A stretch of 64,000 nucleotides of DNA from Ornithinibacillus halotolerans (GCF_014637405.1 NZ_BMEY01000017.1:22041-86040), one strand, 5' to 3'. Positions 27,982 through 37,567 are shown, counted from the stretch's first letter. Numbers and translations: made by a program. The notes: generated by a model from the sequence alone, not told the origin.

Positions 27982-28009
27982 AAAAAAGCACACGGTCATT
28001 GCCATGTGC
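27982..28009 (-). terminator. Terminator of the SurA-N lipoprotein gene
   Basis: 8-bp stem GCACATGG/CCGTGTGC on the minus strand with an 8-nt loop, followed by six T. Confidence 0.8.
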
Positions 28010-28016
28010 CTCTCTT

Positions 28017-28691
28017 CTAAATATGCTTTTTTATTTCAGCTGTTTCCATTAATTCTTCTACTCTAACTTTAAGTGCATCAGCTTCACGTTGTTGTGTAAG
28101 TTGATCTTTAATAATTGGTTCCGCTTCTTCATATTCCATAATATTTTCCATATCTTCTTTCAAGTTATCATATGCCTCTTTAATTTCTTCTTCCGTTACT
28201 TCTTCTACTTCAATTTCTTGATCAATAAATTGATTTAGAATTTGTTTAAACCGAATCTGGTCTTTAAGGGATTCTTCTGTTAAACCAAATTGTTCCTTAT
28301 ATGCATTAAACTGTTCTTCCCCTTGTTCCTTTAATGCATCTAATTCTTCCTGAACTAATTCTTCAGATGGTAATATTCCATGCTTTTCTGCTTCCTGTTT
28401 AATTAGCTCCTGAGCAATAATTTCATTCAGTGTTATATCTTTAATATTTTCTTTATCATCAATATCTTGACCTAATTGATAGGCTAAGATTTTTGTTTGG
28501 AGATATGTCGTATTGTATTGCTTACCATTAACATCCTCTTCATTAATAGTGATGACAATTTTTTCCTCATCAACTTTTTCATCTTCTTCTAATACGATAT
28601 CTTTTGGCTCTTTATTTCCTTCTTTATCCTCTCCACATGCCGCTAGTACAGCTAGTAGCGCTATCATTAATATGAATAAGAATTTTTTCAT
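28017..28691 (-). CDS. SurA N-terminal domain lipoprotein without PPIase domain
   Basis: 224-residue secreted lipoprotein: signal peptide MKKFLFILMIALLAVLAAC with a lipobox Cys19. A highly charged helical region resembles the SurA/PrsA N-terminal chaperone domain (LNEIIAQELIKQEAEKHGI and the PrsA-like pattern TEESLKDQIRFKQILNQFI). No parvulin domain is visible between the helices. It could be a foldase-like chaperone for secreted proteins, but no activity is shown. I start at the ATG behind GAGGAAT. Own terminator. Confidence 0.8.
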   Translation of the reverse strand: MKKFLFILMIALLAVLAACGEDKEGNKEPKDIVLEEDEKVDEEKIVITINEEDVNGKQYNTTYLQTKILAYQLGQDIDDKENIKDITLNEIIAQELIKQEAEKHGILPSEELVQEELDALKEQGEEQFNAYKEQFGLTEESLKDQIRFKQILNQFIDQEIEVEEVTEEEIKEAYDNLKEDMENIMEYEEAEPIIKDQLTQQREADALKVRVEELMETAEIKKHI

Positions 28692-28795
28692 GTTATTCCT
28701 CATTTCCTATCGTTGTAGTTCTATTCAACCATAATTTAGATATCCATTGCAAGAATAGTATATAATCGTTTTACTCACACATTAGACTCATAATA

Positions 28796-28834
28796 AAAGA
28801 AGCTCTCAATAGTGTTTTCCACTAATGAGAGCTT
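28796..28834 (-). terminator. yclQ terminator
   Basis: 9-bp stem AAGCTCTCA/TGAGAGCTT with an inner AGTG/CACT pair, then CTTTTATT on the minus strand. Moderate T-run. Confidence 0.7.
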
Positions 28835-28850
28835 TTGATAAGCAAGTAAA

Positions 28851-29891
28851 TTATTTTAATTCATCTAAGATTTCTTGAATTTTTGCTAGTTCAGATTGTA
28901 ATCCCCCGCCACTTAAGTACCAAAGAGGTCCATCTAAATATACTACTCGATCATTTTGATAAGCAACAGTTTGTTTAACAATAGCATTTTCTAAATCTTT
29001 TTCGATATTTGATTCACCGCCAACAGCAGCAGTACGATCAATTACAAACAATACTTCTGGGTCGAATTCCAAAATTGCTTCAAATCCGAAGTTAGAACCG
29101 TGGGAAGAAGATTCAATATCTTCAGTTACCGGTTTGAATCCATAAACATCATAGACATAGCCAAAACGAGAATTTGTAGAAAATCCTGATAAGTTGCCTT
29201 CGTTATACATCGTCACTAAACTAGTTTCATAATTACCAGCTAATTCTTCAATTTCTTTTAACGCTTCATCATATTTTGCTAGGTATTCTTCTGCTTCCGC
29301 TTCTTTTTCAAACATCTTAGCAGCGATATCTACAGAAGCTAAGAATGTGTTCCAATAGTCTTCCTGTACTGCGCCAACGAAAACAACATTTGGTGTGATA
29401 TCTTTTAACTGTTCATAGTATGGAGCTTGACGTCCAGAAATAAAGATTACGTCTGGCTCTAAAGCTGCAATATCCTCAAGTAAAGGTTCTTTTAACGTTC
29501 CAATACTTCCGTAATCTTCGCCTGCATATTTACTAAGATGCTCTGGTAATGAAGAATCTTTAGCAACTCCTACAATTCCTTCTACACCAAGTGCATCCAA
29601 AGTATCTAAGAAACCATAATCGAACACAACAATATTTTCTGGTTTAGATTCAAATGTTACATCTTCAAACGTATATGATTCGCTTCCATCTCTATTTTCA
29701 CTAGATGATACAGTTGGAGAGATTGTCATCGGGTATGCTGAGCTAGATTCTCCAGATGATCCTTCTTCACCAGTTGTTTGATTATTATTTGAATTATCCT
29801 CATTATTACTTGCAGAATCATCTCCACCACAAGCAGCAAGGACAAAAATTACCATTAAAAACATAATACTAAGTATTTTCCAGTTTTTCAT
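28851..29891 (-). CDS. yclQ: Siderophore-binding lipoprotein YclQ
   Basis: 346-residue FecB/YclQ-type receptor for petrobactin or related catecholates. The signal peptide ends in VLAACGG (lipobox Cys21), followed by a Ser/Asn-rich linker. The binding domain holds DYGFLDTLDALGVEGIVGV, LEPDVIFISGRQ and VAYQNDRVVYLDGPLWYLSGG. B. subtilis YclQ has the same final segment type and operon order. ATG behind GGGGGAAA. It has its own Fur box and is separated by a terminator from yclP. Confidence 0.88.
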   Translation of the reverse strand: MKNWKILSIMFLMVIFVLAACGGDDSASNNEDNSNNNQTTGEEGSSGESSSAYPMTISPTVSSSENRDGSESYTFEDVTFESKPENIVVFDYGFLDTLDALGVEGIVGVAKDSSLPEHLSKYAGEDYGSIGTLKEPLLEDIAALEPDVIFISGRQAPYYEQLKDITPNVVFVGAVQEDYWNTFLASVDIAAKMFEKEAEAEEYLAKYDEALKEIEELAGNYETSLVTMYNEGNLSGFSTNSRFGYVYDVYGFKPVTEDIESSSHGSNFGFEAILEFDPEVLFVIDRTAAVGGESNIEKDLENAIVKQTVAYQNDRVVYLDGPLWYLSGGGLQSELAKIQEILDELK

Positions 29892-29924
29892 TAGGTTTTC
29901 CCCCTATATGTATTTTATTAAGAA

Positions 29925-29939
29925 TGATAATCATTATCA
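29925..29939. promoter_or_regulatory. Fur box of yclQ
   Basis: TGATAATCATTATCA is a perfect 7-1-7 Fur box, followed by an overlapping TTGATAAC half. It lies 34 bp upstream of the yclQ start. Confidence 0.93.
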
Positions 29940-30082
29940 TTGATAACAATTTTCATTATAGATTGGACTTTACTAATAGTCAATATATAAAACGAAAAAA
30001 TTATCTAAAATTTTTAGCGCTTACAAAAAACTATGAAAGGCCTCCGTTTTAAGTATAAAGTAGTTAACAGAAATTATACGTA

Positions 30083-30139
30083 AAACAAAAATACGTCTTA
30101 AACTAATAGTCGTGTCAACGAACTATTTATTTAAGACGT
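30083..30139 (-). terminator. yclP terminator
   Basis: Long imperfect hairpin: ACGTCTTAAA/TTTAAGACGT outer stem (30093-30102 with 30130-30139), AATAGT/ACTATT inner stem, then TTTTTGTTTT on the minus strand. Confidence 0.78.
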
Positions 30140-30152
30140 AATGTAATCTCAA

Positions 30153-30920
30153 TTAAGCATGAGAATTAAAATATACACAAATACGACAACCATTTTGTAC
30201 CTGTACAGGTATATCCATATCATAAATTTCGCGGAGAGACGCAGAGTTTATAATCTCACTTGTAGGTCCATTCTTTACTAATTTTCCATCTTTTAATGCA
30301 ACAATACGGTCAGAATAAACAGATGCAAAGTTAATATCGTGTAATACAATAACAACAGTTTTTCCAAGTTCATCTACAAGTTTACGTAATATCTTCATAA
30401 TCTGTACTGAATGTTTCATATCCAGATTATTCAATGGTTCATCCAGCAAGATATAGTCTGTATCTTGAGCGATAACCATAGCAATAAACGCTCGTTGCTT
30501 TTGCCCTCCAGAGAGCTCATCAATATATTGATCCTGTATTTCCCTTAAATTCATATAATCTAAAGCCTGATTAACGTATTTTTCATCTATTTCCGACAAC
30601 CGCCCTTTTGAATAAGGGTAGCGTCCAAACGAAACTAATTCTCTGACTGTTAAGCGAACATTCATAAAGTTTGATTGCTTTAATATAGACACACGTTTGG
30701 CAAAAGCATCAGCTTTCCACTTCTTCACATTGTTTTGATCAAGCAATACTTCACCTGTATCTGCATCTAATAGACGACTAACCATTGACAATAGTGTTGA
30801 TTTCCCAGCACCATTCGGCCCAATAAAAGAGGTAATGGTTCCGGGTTGGATAGTAAGTGAAACATTTTCTACAACATTTTTCTTACCATAACGCTTTGTC
30901 AATTCTCTAATTTTAATCAT
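30153..30920 (-). CDS. yclP: Siderophore ABC transporter ATPase YclP
   Basis: 255-residue FecE-type ATPase. Walker A GPNGAGKST, signature [11 protein letters not shown], Walker B YILLDEPLNNLDMKH and switch His VLHDINFA are intact. Starts within the last 4 bases of yclO (ATGA overlap), so translation is coupled. Works with YclN, YclO and YclQ to import ferric siderophore. Confidence 0.92.
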   Translation of the reverse strand: MIKIRELTKRYGKKNVVENVSLTIQPGTITSFIGPNGAGKSTLLSMVSRLLDADTGEVLLDQNNVKKWKADAFAKRVSILKQSNFMNVRLTVRELVSFGRYPYSKGRLSEIDEKYVNQALDYMNLREIQDQYIDELSGGQKQRAFIAMVIAQDTDYILLDEPLNNLDMKHSVQIMKILRKLVDELGKTVVIVLHDINFASVYSDRIVALKDGKLVKNGPTSEIINSASLREIYDMDIPVQVQNGCRICVYFNSHA

Positions 30921-31873
30921 CTTGTAGCCCTACTTTCTCTTAGTAATAAGTAAATGAAGTATACCCCACCGATAAAGTTAATGATGACACTTAATGTTGT
31001 GCGTAATTCTAAAACATGCTCTACAAGGAATTGGCCTCCAACTAAAGCAATAATACTTATTAAACTCGCACCTAATATTAAGATAGAGTGTTTATATGTT
31101 ACTAAAAATTGATAGGATAAGTTTGCTACTATTAGTCCAAAAAATGTAATTGGGCCAACTAATGCTGTGGATGTAGCAATCAACACCGATGATAAAATTA
31201 ATATGTTCATTACCATTCGGTCATAGTTAATCCCCAGGTTCATTGCATTCTCACGCCCAAGTGACATCACATCTAATTTACCCATTATTTGAAAACCATA
31301 TATAAATGAAGCTGCCAGAATAACCATCGCAATATATAGCAATTCTACTTTAACTTTTGTAAAACTTGCGAATAACATCGACTGTAGACCTAAATATTCT
31401 ACTGGATCAATTAAAACTTGTAAGAATGTTACCAAACTACCTAAAAGCGTCCCAATTATCATACCTATTAATAGAAGTAAATAAATTGGATGCTTATCAG
31501 AACGGAATAAAAATCGATACAAGATTAAAGCAAATAATACCATAGCTAGAATAGCAGCACCAAAATTTAAGTATTTATTCACTACCCAAATGGACATTGA
31601 TCCTGCAAAGAAGTAGATTAACGTTTGTACGACTCCATACATCGAATCCATCCCCATAACAGATGGAGTTAAAATACGATTTTGAGTAATTGTTTGGAAG
31701 ACCACAGTAGCATATGAAATTGCAATCCCGGTCACAACCATGGCAGCAATTTTCACTACTCGTCTTGGAAAAGCATAATCAAACCCACCTTTTATATCAT
31801 AAAAGGCATATAATAATATACAAATAATAGCTAGAACTAGTAAAGATAATAATTTTATACTATTTTTTCGCAT
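30917..31873 (-). CDS. yclO: Siderophore ABC transporter permease YclO
   Basis: FecCD-family permease, 318 aa, about nine to ten TM helices. Family pieces include TQNRILTPSVMGMDSMYG, ENAMNLGINYDRM and the ATPase-contact region VGPITFFGLIVANLSYQFL. ATG behind GGGGGAG, overlapping the end of yclN by 14 bp. Confidence 0.92.
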   Translation of the reverse strand: MRKNSIKLLSLLVLAIICILLYAFYDIKGGFDYAFPRRVVKIAAMVVTGIAISYATVVFQTITQNRILTPSVMGMDSMYGVVQTLIYFFAGSMSIWVVNKYLNFGAAILAMVLFALILYRFLFRSDKHPIYLLLLIGMIIGTLLGSLVTFLQVLIDPVEYLGLQSMLFASFTKVKVELLYIAMVILAASFIYGFQIMGKLDVMSLGRENAMNLGINYDRMVMNILILSSVLIATSTALVGPITFFGLIVANLSYQFLVTYKHSILILGASLISIIALVGGQFLVEHVLELRTTLSVIINFIGGVYFIYLLLRESRATR

Positions 31874-32816
31874 ATGCTCTCCCCCTAAACAACATAATTA
31901 AGAAGATCGCACTTCCTATTACGGCAACTGTAACATTTACTGGAATTTCATAAGGATGAATGATGACACGCCCAATAATGTCACAGATTAATAGAAATAC
32001 AACGCCCAGTGCCATTGTATGGGGGATAGTTTTTCGTAGATTGTCACCCATATATAGTGAAACTATATTGGGTACAATAAGACCTAGAAACGGTATTACA
32101 CCTACAGTCAATACAACAGATGTTGATATGATTGCGACTAACACTAACCCTATATTTAAAACAAACTTATAGCTTAATCCTAGGTTTTTGGCAAAATCTT
32201 CACCCATGCCAGCAACCGTAAATTTATTTGCAAATAAATAAGCTAATATAATGGCTGGAATACTTATATAAAGAAGTTCATAACGGCCTGAGATTATTAA
32301 AGTAAAACTCCCCATTAACCACGAAGAGATATTTTGCAGTAAATCTGCTTCATACCCAAAGAAAGTAGTTATAGACGACAAAATATTACCATACATAATT
32401 CCAATTAATGGAACAAAGATAACATCTTTAAATTTAATTCGTTCTAGAATTTGCATAAAGATAAATGTTCCTGCTAAAGCGAAAGCAAAGCTAAAGATTA
32501 CTTGTTGTGTATACGTCACATTTGTTAAAAACAACATAGATATCATTATACCTAATTTTGCTGCATCTAATGTACCAGCCGTAGTTGGTGATACAAATTT
32601 ATTGCGACTTAAGCTTTGCATAATTAATCCAGCTATACTCATCCCAGCTCCAGCCAAAATAATCGCTAACAATCGAGGTACTCTGCTAACTAGAAAGATT
32701 TCGAGTTTATCAGAATCTAATTCTAGTAAATCCGTAACTTTTATATCAATCGCACCTATAAATAGCGATACAAAGGAAAGAACTACACCTAGTATAATTA
32801 ACATCCACAATTTCAT
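31860..32816 (-). CDS. yclN: Siderophore ABC transporter permease YclN
   Basis: FecCD-family permease, 318 aa. It is very close in pattern to B. subtilis YclN (SRNKFVSPTTAGT; GRYELLYISIPAIILAYLFA; GVIPFLGLIVPNIVSLYMGD). It is the first gene of yclNOP and lies downstream of a Fur box. Confidence 0.92.
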   Translation of the reverse strand: MKLWMLIILGVVLSFVSLFIGAIDIKVTDLLELDSDKLEIFLVSRVPRLLAIILAGAGMSIAGLIMQSLSRNKFVSPTTAGTLDAAKLGIMISMLFLTNVTYTQQVIFSFAFALAGTFIFMQILERIKFKDVIFVPLIGIMYGNILSSITTFFGYEADLLQNISSWLMGSFTLIISGRYELLYISIPAIILAYLFANKFTVAGMGEDFAKNLGLSYKFVLNIGLVLVAIISTSVVLTVGVIPFLGLIVPNIVSLYMGDNLRKTIPHTMALGVVFLLICDIIGRVIIHPYEIPVNVTVAVIGSAIFLIMLFRGRAYAKK

Positions 32817-32855
32817 CTGTAATCCTCGTAATCTGTGTATTTTTAATGCACTAAT

Positions 32856-32870
32856 TGAAAATGATTATCA
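32856..32870. promoter_or_regulatory. Fur box of yclNOP
   Basis: TGAAAATGATTATCA matches the 7-1-7 Fur box with one mismatch, 39 bp before the yclN start. A weaker Fur-like inverted region lies at 32930-32953. Confidence 0.88.
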
Positions 32871-33052
32871 TTCCAAGTATACCTTCATTATATAGATAGG
32901 AAACAATAAAATCAAGCACTTAAGGTAACCGTTATCATTCTAATTGAGAATAAAGGAGTACAGTCTTCTAAGAAGAACAAGAAATTAGATAAATTCTCCT
33001 TAAATAAATGACTGGGAGTGCAAAGTACAAAAAGGAACGTTGAACAAGTGCA

Positions 33053-33085
33053 TAAAAATAAGCTTGCGATATATTTAGCAAGCTT
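33053..33085 (-). terminator. Terminator of the DsbA-family gene
   Basis: 8-bp stem AAGCTTGC/GCAAGCTT with a 10-nt loop, then TTATTTTTAT on the minus strand. Confidence 0.78.
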
Positions 33086-33098
33086 TCAAGTAACATCT

Positions 33099-33803
33099 TT
33101 ATTCTTCTAGATTACACTCGTTACCAGTACAATAAGATGTCTTTGATTCACTTGATGTTAAACGATGACTTTCTTCTTTCCATACCTTTGTTAATACTTC
33201 TAGAAAAAATTCTTCTGATTGTGCACCAGAAATTGCATATTTCTCATTAAAAACAAAAAAAGGTACACCCCTAATGCCAATTTGCTTGGCTAAATCTTGA
33301 TCTTCGCGAACACGCCTAGCATAACGATTCGTTTCTAACAATTCCTCCACTTCTTCTTTATCTAATCCAGCTTCAAGCGCGAGTCTTTTCAGAGTGGCAT
33401 AATCACTAATTAAATCTGAATCCGTAAAATAGGCATAAAGAAGTTTTTCCGTCATTTCTTCACCTAAGTTTTTGGATTCAGCATATTTCGCTAAGCGATG
33501 AGCATCGAATGTATTCGTATGTTGCATCGTATCGAAATTATATTTTAATCCAACACTTAATGCTTCCCTACCAACCCGTTCATTTAGCTCCTTAGCATGT
33601 TCAATCGATATCCCCTTCTCTGTAGCTAAATACTCATGAAAACTTTGACTTGGTTTTGTTGTTGCCTTTGGATTTAATTCGAAACTTTTATATTCAATCT
33701 TAACTTTTTCACGATGTTCAAATTGATTTAAGGCCGTTTCTAATCTACGTTTACCGATATAACAAAACGGGCATACAAAGTCAGACCATATCTCTATCTT
33801 CAT
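33099..33803 (-). CDS. DsbA/FrnE-family oxidoreductase
   Basis: 234-residue cytoplasmic thioredoxin-fold protein of the FrnE group. The redox motif is CPFC in MKIEIWSDFVCPFCYIGKRR, and the helical insertion and cis-Pro region IRGVPFFVFNEKYAISGAQ follow. Two C-terminal Cys occur in CTGNECNLEE. No signal peptide, so it acts on cytoplasmic thiols; the substrate is unknown. ATG behind AGAGGTG. Monocistronic. Confidence 0.9.
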   Translation of the reverse strand: MKIEIWSDFVCPFCYIGKRRLETALNQFEHREKVKIEYKSFELNPKATTKPSQSFHEYLATEKGISIEHAKELNERVGREALSVGLKYNFDTMQHTNTFDAHRLAKYAESKNLGEEMTEKLLYAYFTDSDLISDYATLKRLALEAGLDKEEVEELLETNRYARRVREDQDLAKQIGIRGVPFFVFNEKYAISGAQSEEFFLEVLTKVWKEESHRLTSSESKTSYCTGNECNLEE

Positions 33804-33949
33804 TTACCGCACACCTCTTCCTATTAAAAATATTTTAGCACAATACTACATAAAAAAGTTAAAGTTGTGCTTGGAAAAATGTGCCTAGCTTAGCACTTAT
33901 TTTAATTGCTTCAGAATTTAGTTAAGAGCTTATTATTAAGCTGAAAATA

Positions 33950-33980
33950 TAAAAGACTAAGCGTTTTTATCGCTTAGTCT
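33950..33980 (-). terminator. fni terminator
   Basis: 10-bp perfect stem AGACTAAGCG/CGCTTAGTCT. The stem overlaps the fni stop codon and is followed by TTTT on the minus strand. Confidence 0.88.
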
Positions 33981-35032
33981 CTCTCATCTAATAAAGATTT
34001 GCCCATTATAGTTACTCGTTTCGTATTTTTTAATTCTCCTAAATCCTTTGCTCCGATACCAAACATCGTAATTTTCAATTCAAATTCAATTTGTTCCATA
34101 ACTTCTATTACAGCTTCAGCAGATTCTGTTGCTGCTTGTAGTAATGATCGAGCAAAACCAATAACATCTGCACCAATTGTAATTGCTTTTGCAGCATCTA
34201 GTCCGGTCTTCATCCCCCCACTAGCAACAAGAGGAACATTGTTTAGCTCACTACGTACGGAGACAATGCAGTCTTTAGTTGGAATTCCCCAGTTATTAAA
34301 TGCTTCAGCAGCCCGTTTTCTTAATGGATCTTTAGAACGTAACTTCTCGACTTGACTCCAAGATGTACCGCCAGCTCCTGCCACGTCTATAAAAGATACA
34401 CCAACATCATGTAATTTTTTCGCAACTGTTCCATCTATACCAAAGCCTACCTCTTTAACACCCACTGGGACAGATAAGACCTTACATAGTTCTTCTATTT
34501 TAGGGAGCAATGTATCAAAGTTTAGATCCCCTTCATCTTGGATTACTTCTTGCAGTGTGTTTAAATGAAGGTATAAAGCATCTGCTTCTGTCATATCTAC
34601 AATTTTTTGTGCCTGCTCAGTGCCGTAACCGTAATTAAGTTGCACTGCTCCTAAGTTCGCAATTAATGGAACAGATGGTGCTTGTTTACGAATTAAGAAA
34701 GAGTCTTGATGTTTATCACCTTCAAGTAATGCTCTAGTTGAGCCAAGTGCTATTACCCATCCTCTTTGTTCCGCAGCTATCGCCAAGTTATGATTTATTT
34801 CTGTAGCTAGTTCCGATCCCCCAGTCATAGAGCTTACGAGAAATGGGGCTTTAATTGCTTTATTTAAAAATGTAGTTTCTATATTAATATCATTAAAGTT
34901 AATTTCTGGTAACGCATTATGGATGAAAGAGATTCCTTCTAATCCAGTTGATTTATTTACACCTTCGACTTGGTCAGTCAGACATAAACGAATATGTTCT
35001 GTTTTACGTTTATTAATTCCTTGTTCTGCCAT
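33974..35032 (-). CDS. fni: Type 2 isopentenyl-diphosphate isomerase
   Basis: FMN-dependent enzyme interconverting IPP and DMAPP for isoprenoids. Conserved pieces: KRKTEHIRLCL, APFLVSSMTGG, GVKEVGFGI, DVAGAGGTSW and the flavin-binding end IRSELNNVPLVASGGMKTG-like stretch. 352 aa is normal. I use the ATG behind GGAAGTG (MAEQGINKRK); the TTG five codons upstream is part of the ribosome site. Confidence 0.95.
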   Translation of the reverse strand: MAEQGINKRKTEHIRLCLTDQVEGVNKSTGLEGISFIHNALPEINFNDINIETTFLNKAIKAPFLVSSMTGGSELATEINHNLAIAAEQRGWVIALGSTRALLEGDKHQDSFLIRKQAPSVPLIANLGAVQLNYGYGTEQAQKIVDMTEADALYLHLNTLQEVIQDEGDLNFDTLLPKIEELCKVLSVPVGVKEVGFGIDGTVAKKLHDVGVSFIDVAGAGGTSWSQVEKLRSKDPLRKRAAEAFNNWGIPTKDCIVSVRSELNNVPLVASGGMKTGLDAAKAITIGADVIGFARSLLQAATESAEAVIEVMEQIEFELKITMFGIGAKDLGELKNTKRVTIMGKSLLDERD

Positions 35033-35203
35033 TTTGTTCACTTCCAATCCATGTTTTCTAACTACAGTTTACTTGTTTCTAATCTTGAATGAAAGTAAAG
35101 TGATGAACTTTTAGGTTAGAAGACGTGACATCTAACAAAATGGTGAATACATTAACATACTAAACGATTTTCAATTATTAATAGCTTGAAAGGAGCATTT
35201 ATA

Positions 35204-35743
35204 ATGAAAGAGAAGGCAAAAGAATTCGCAACTCATGCACATAAAGGGCAGAAGCGAAAGAACTCCGATGCAGATTATATAACCCATCCAATACGGGTAG
35301 CCCAGAGGCTTGAAAGTGAAGGTTTTTCTGATGAATTAGTCTGTGCAGGCTATTTACATGATGTCGTGGAGGACACTATTTATGAAATAGAAGATATAGA
35401 AAAACATTTTGGTAAGAAAGTTGCCCAACTTGTGGCTGCACATACAGAAGATAAATCAAAGTCTTGGAAAGAACGAAAACAGCACACTATTGATGTGATC
35501 AAGAATGGTGTCAAGGAGGTAAAATACTTAATTGTTGCCGATAAATTAGATAATTTATTAGGATTAGAAAAAGATCTTAACACTCTAGGTTCTGTAGTGT
35601 GGAACAACTTCAATGCAGGTATTGCAGATCAAAAATGGTATAACGAATCAATTGTACGCTATATGCGTACTGGTCTTTCATCAGAAGAAATACCAAATTA
35701 TTTTAATGAATACGAACAAGCTGTCAGTCGAGTGTTTGGTTAA
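35204..35743 (+). CDS. HD-domain hydrolase of the (p)ppGpp hydrolase/MESH1 type
   Basis: 179-residue stand-alone HD domain. Metal ligands appear as His in THAHKGQKRK, HD in GYLHDVVEDT and Asp in VADKLDNLLG, the arrangement seen in the RelA/SpoT hydrolase domain and small alarmone hydrolases. No synthetase domain is attached. ATG behind AAAGGAG. The proposed substrate (p)ppGpp is inference; related HD proteins act on other phosphate esters. Confidence 0.8.
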   Translation: MKEKAKEFATHAHKGQKRKNSDADYITHPIRVAQRLESEGFSDELVCAGYLHDVVEDTIYEIEDIEKHFGKKVAQLVAAHTEDKSKSWKERKQHTIDVIKNGVKEVKYLIVADKLDNLLGLEKDLNTLGSVVWNNFNAGIADQKWYNESIVRYMRTGLSSEEIPNYFNEYEQAVSRVFG

Positions 35744-35771
35744 CTATACTTTAAATTAATAGTTTAAGAAA

Positions 35772-35809
35772 GAGGAAAGCATTTGTCCATATTAGACAAA
35801 TGCCTTCTT
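35772..35809. terminator. Bidirectional terminator
   Basis: GCATTTGTC/GACAAATGC stem (35779-35787 with 35795-35803) between the HD gene and rsgA, extended by flanking AAGG/CCTT pairs. Confidence 0.85.
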
Positions 35810-36868
35810 TCACCTTAATTTGTACTTATAAAAATCTTTTTGGGATTTACTTATTTTCTTCCATTTATTTTTTTCTTCTATCTTAGCTTTCTGGTTTTGT
35901 TTTCTTTTTTCATATGCTAGTTCACGTTGTAATTTTAAATAACTATTATAGCGCTCTTCAGATAAATCCCCATTCGCAATAGCCTCTTGAACACGACACC
36001 CTGGTTCAGAATGATGTTGACAATCGGAAAACTTACATTCTTTTTCCAATTCCTCAATATCGTGAAATGTTGTTTCTATTCCTGTTTCTCCGTCCCATAG
36101 CTGAATTTCACGCATTCCTGGAGTATCAATAAGCATAGCTCCATTCGGAAGTATGAACATTTCACGATGAGTAGTTGTGTGACGTCCTTTACTATCATCT
36201 TCCCGAATATCTTTTGTTTCCTGTATCTTTTCACCGAACAATGCATTAATTAAAGTTGATTTACCAACACCTGAGGAACCTAAAAGCGCTGAAGTTTTTC
36301 CAGGTTGCAATTGTTCTAAAAGCTCCTCCATTCCGTCCCCGGTTACGCTACTTATAGTTAGAATTGGTACACCAATCGCTACCTCACTTACTGATGAGAT
36401 TGCTTTTTGAACTTCCGCTTCTGAGACTTGGTCTTTCTTTGTTAATAGGATAAATGGAGTTGCGCCACTTTCATATGTTAACAACATATATCTTTCAATT
36501 CTTCTTACATTTAAATCATGATTAAGTGAATTTACAATAAATACTGTGTCAATATTTGCAGCAACGACCTGTGCATCTGTTCTATTACCTGCGGCCTGTC
36601 TTACAAATTGGCTCTTTCTTGGAAGAACATGTTTAATAACTGCCTTTTTTTCTTCCGGTAATTTCTGAACTTCTACCCAGTCCCCTACTGATGGAAAATC
36701 TAGTGAACTTACTATTTCATTTAAGAACTTTCCACTTAAATGTGCATGATATTCTGTTTCACCATCCGAGACACGATAACTATTCTTCTGCACCGTTATA
36801 ACACGGGCAACTTGATCCTCATTATACCTAGAATCATTTTTCCAACCTAAATTGTCTAAATTATACAA
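35810..36868 (-). CDS. rsgA: Ribosome small subunit-dependent GTPase A
   Basis: 352-residue circularly permuted GTPase acting in 30S maturation. The OB-fold domain is N-terminal. G4 LLTKKD precedes the P-loop GSSGVGKST, with G3 DTPGM after it. The zinc domain shows CKFSDCQHHSEPGC. The start codon is TTG 8 nt after AGGAGG; no nearby ATG. It is not next to prpC/prkC, the usual place of Bacillus rsgA, so a second paralog is possible. Confidence 0.92.
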   Translation of the reverse strand: MYNLDNLGWKNDSRYNEDQVARVITVQKNSYRVSDGETEYHAHLSGKFLNEIVSSLDFPSVGDWVEVQKLPEEKKAVIKHVLPRKSQFVRQAAGNRTDAQVVAANIDTVFIVNSLNHDLNVRRIERYMLLTYESGATPFILLTKKDQVSEAEVQKAISSVSEVAIGVPILTISSVTGDGMEELLEQLQPGKTSALLGSSGVGKSTLINALFGEKIQETKDIREDDSKGRHTTTHREMFILPNGAMLIDTPGMREIQLWDGETGIETTFHDIEELEKECKFSDCQHHSEPGCRVQEAIANGDLSEERYNSYLKLQRELAYEKRKQNQKAKIEEKNKWKKISKSQKDFYKYKLR

Positions 36869-37135
36869 GTACTATTCCTCCTTGATTTATCGGAGGATAC
36901 GAATACGTCCAACGTTATACCGATCGTTCCCCCATTATAAAAGTCTTATTCTGTTTTACTTCCATTCTTTTCTTTGCACTCATAAGACAACACTCCCTTT
37001 CATAATGGATGAACCATTTTTATCATATTTAGTCTACTACATTTCATTGGAAATTGTTACATGTTTTATGAATTATTGTTAAAATTCTATTCTTATCAGA
37101 TAATAGTGTAAGAATTTAATAAGCGGGGGATATAG

Positions 37136-37567
37136 ATGCTAAGTAATTTTAATGAATTAGATCATGAGTATTTTATGGGAGAAGCATTAAAAGAAGCTGA
37201 AAATGCCGGGAAGCGTGGCGACCGGGCAATTGGCACAGTAATTGTACATCATAATGAAATTATAGCTCGTGGTTCCAATAAAATTGAATCTTACGATAAC
37301 AACCTTTTACATGCTGAAATTGATGCGATGAACAAATGTGGATCTTATTTACGAAAGCATGCAAGGGAATGTGTTATCTATACAACCGTAGAGCCTTGTA
37401 TTATGTGTTTATCTTCTATCGTTATGGGCAATATTCGCAGTGTAGTGTACGCAAGAGAAGATAAGTATATGAACATGAAACCATTTATCCAGTCCAATCC
37501 TTATATTGAGAAAAGAGTACATCATTATTTAGGGGAATATTGGAAGAAGATTCTATTAATCTACTAA
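37136..37567 (+). CDS. Zinc-dependent nucleoside/base deaminase
   Basis: 143-residue cytidine deaminase-fold enzyme. Zinc motifs HAE (LLHAEIDAMNK) and PCxxC (TVEPCIMCLSSIV) are intact. The pattern is closest to guanine or tRNA-adenosine deaminase relatives; the substrate is not determinable. ATG follows GGGGGATATAG. Alone before a terminator. Confidence 0.85.
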   Translation: MLSNFNELDHEYFMGEALKEAENAGKRGDRAIGTVIVHHNEIIARGSNKIESYDNNLLHAEIDAMNKCGSYLRKHARECVIYTTVEPCIMCLSSIVMGNIRSVVYAREDKYMNMKPFIQSNPYIEKRVHHYLGEYWKKILLIY

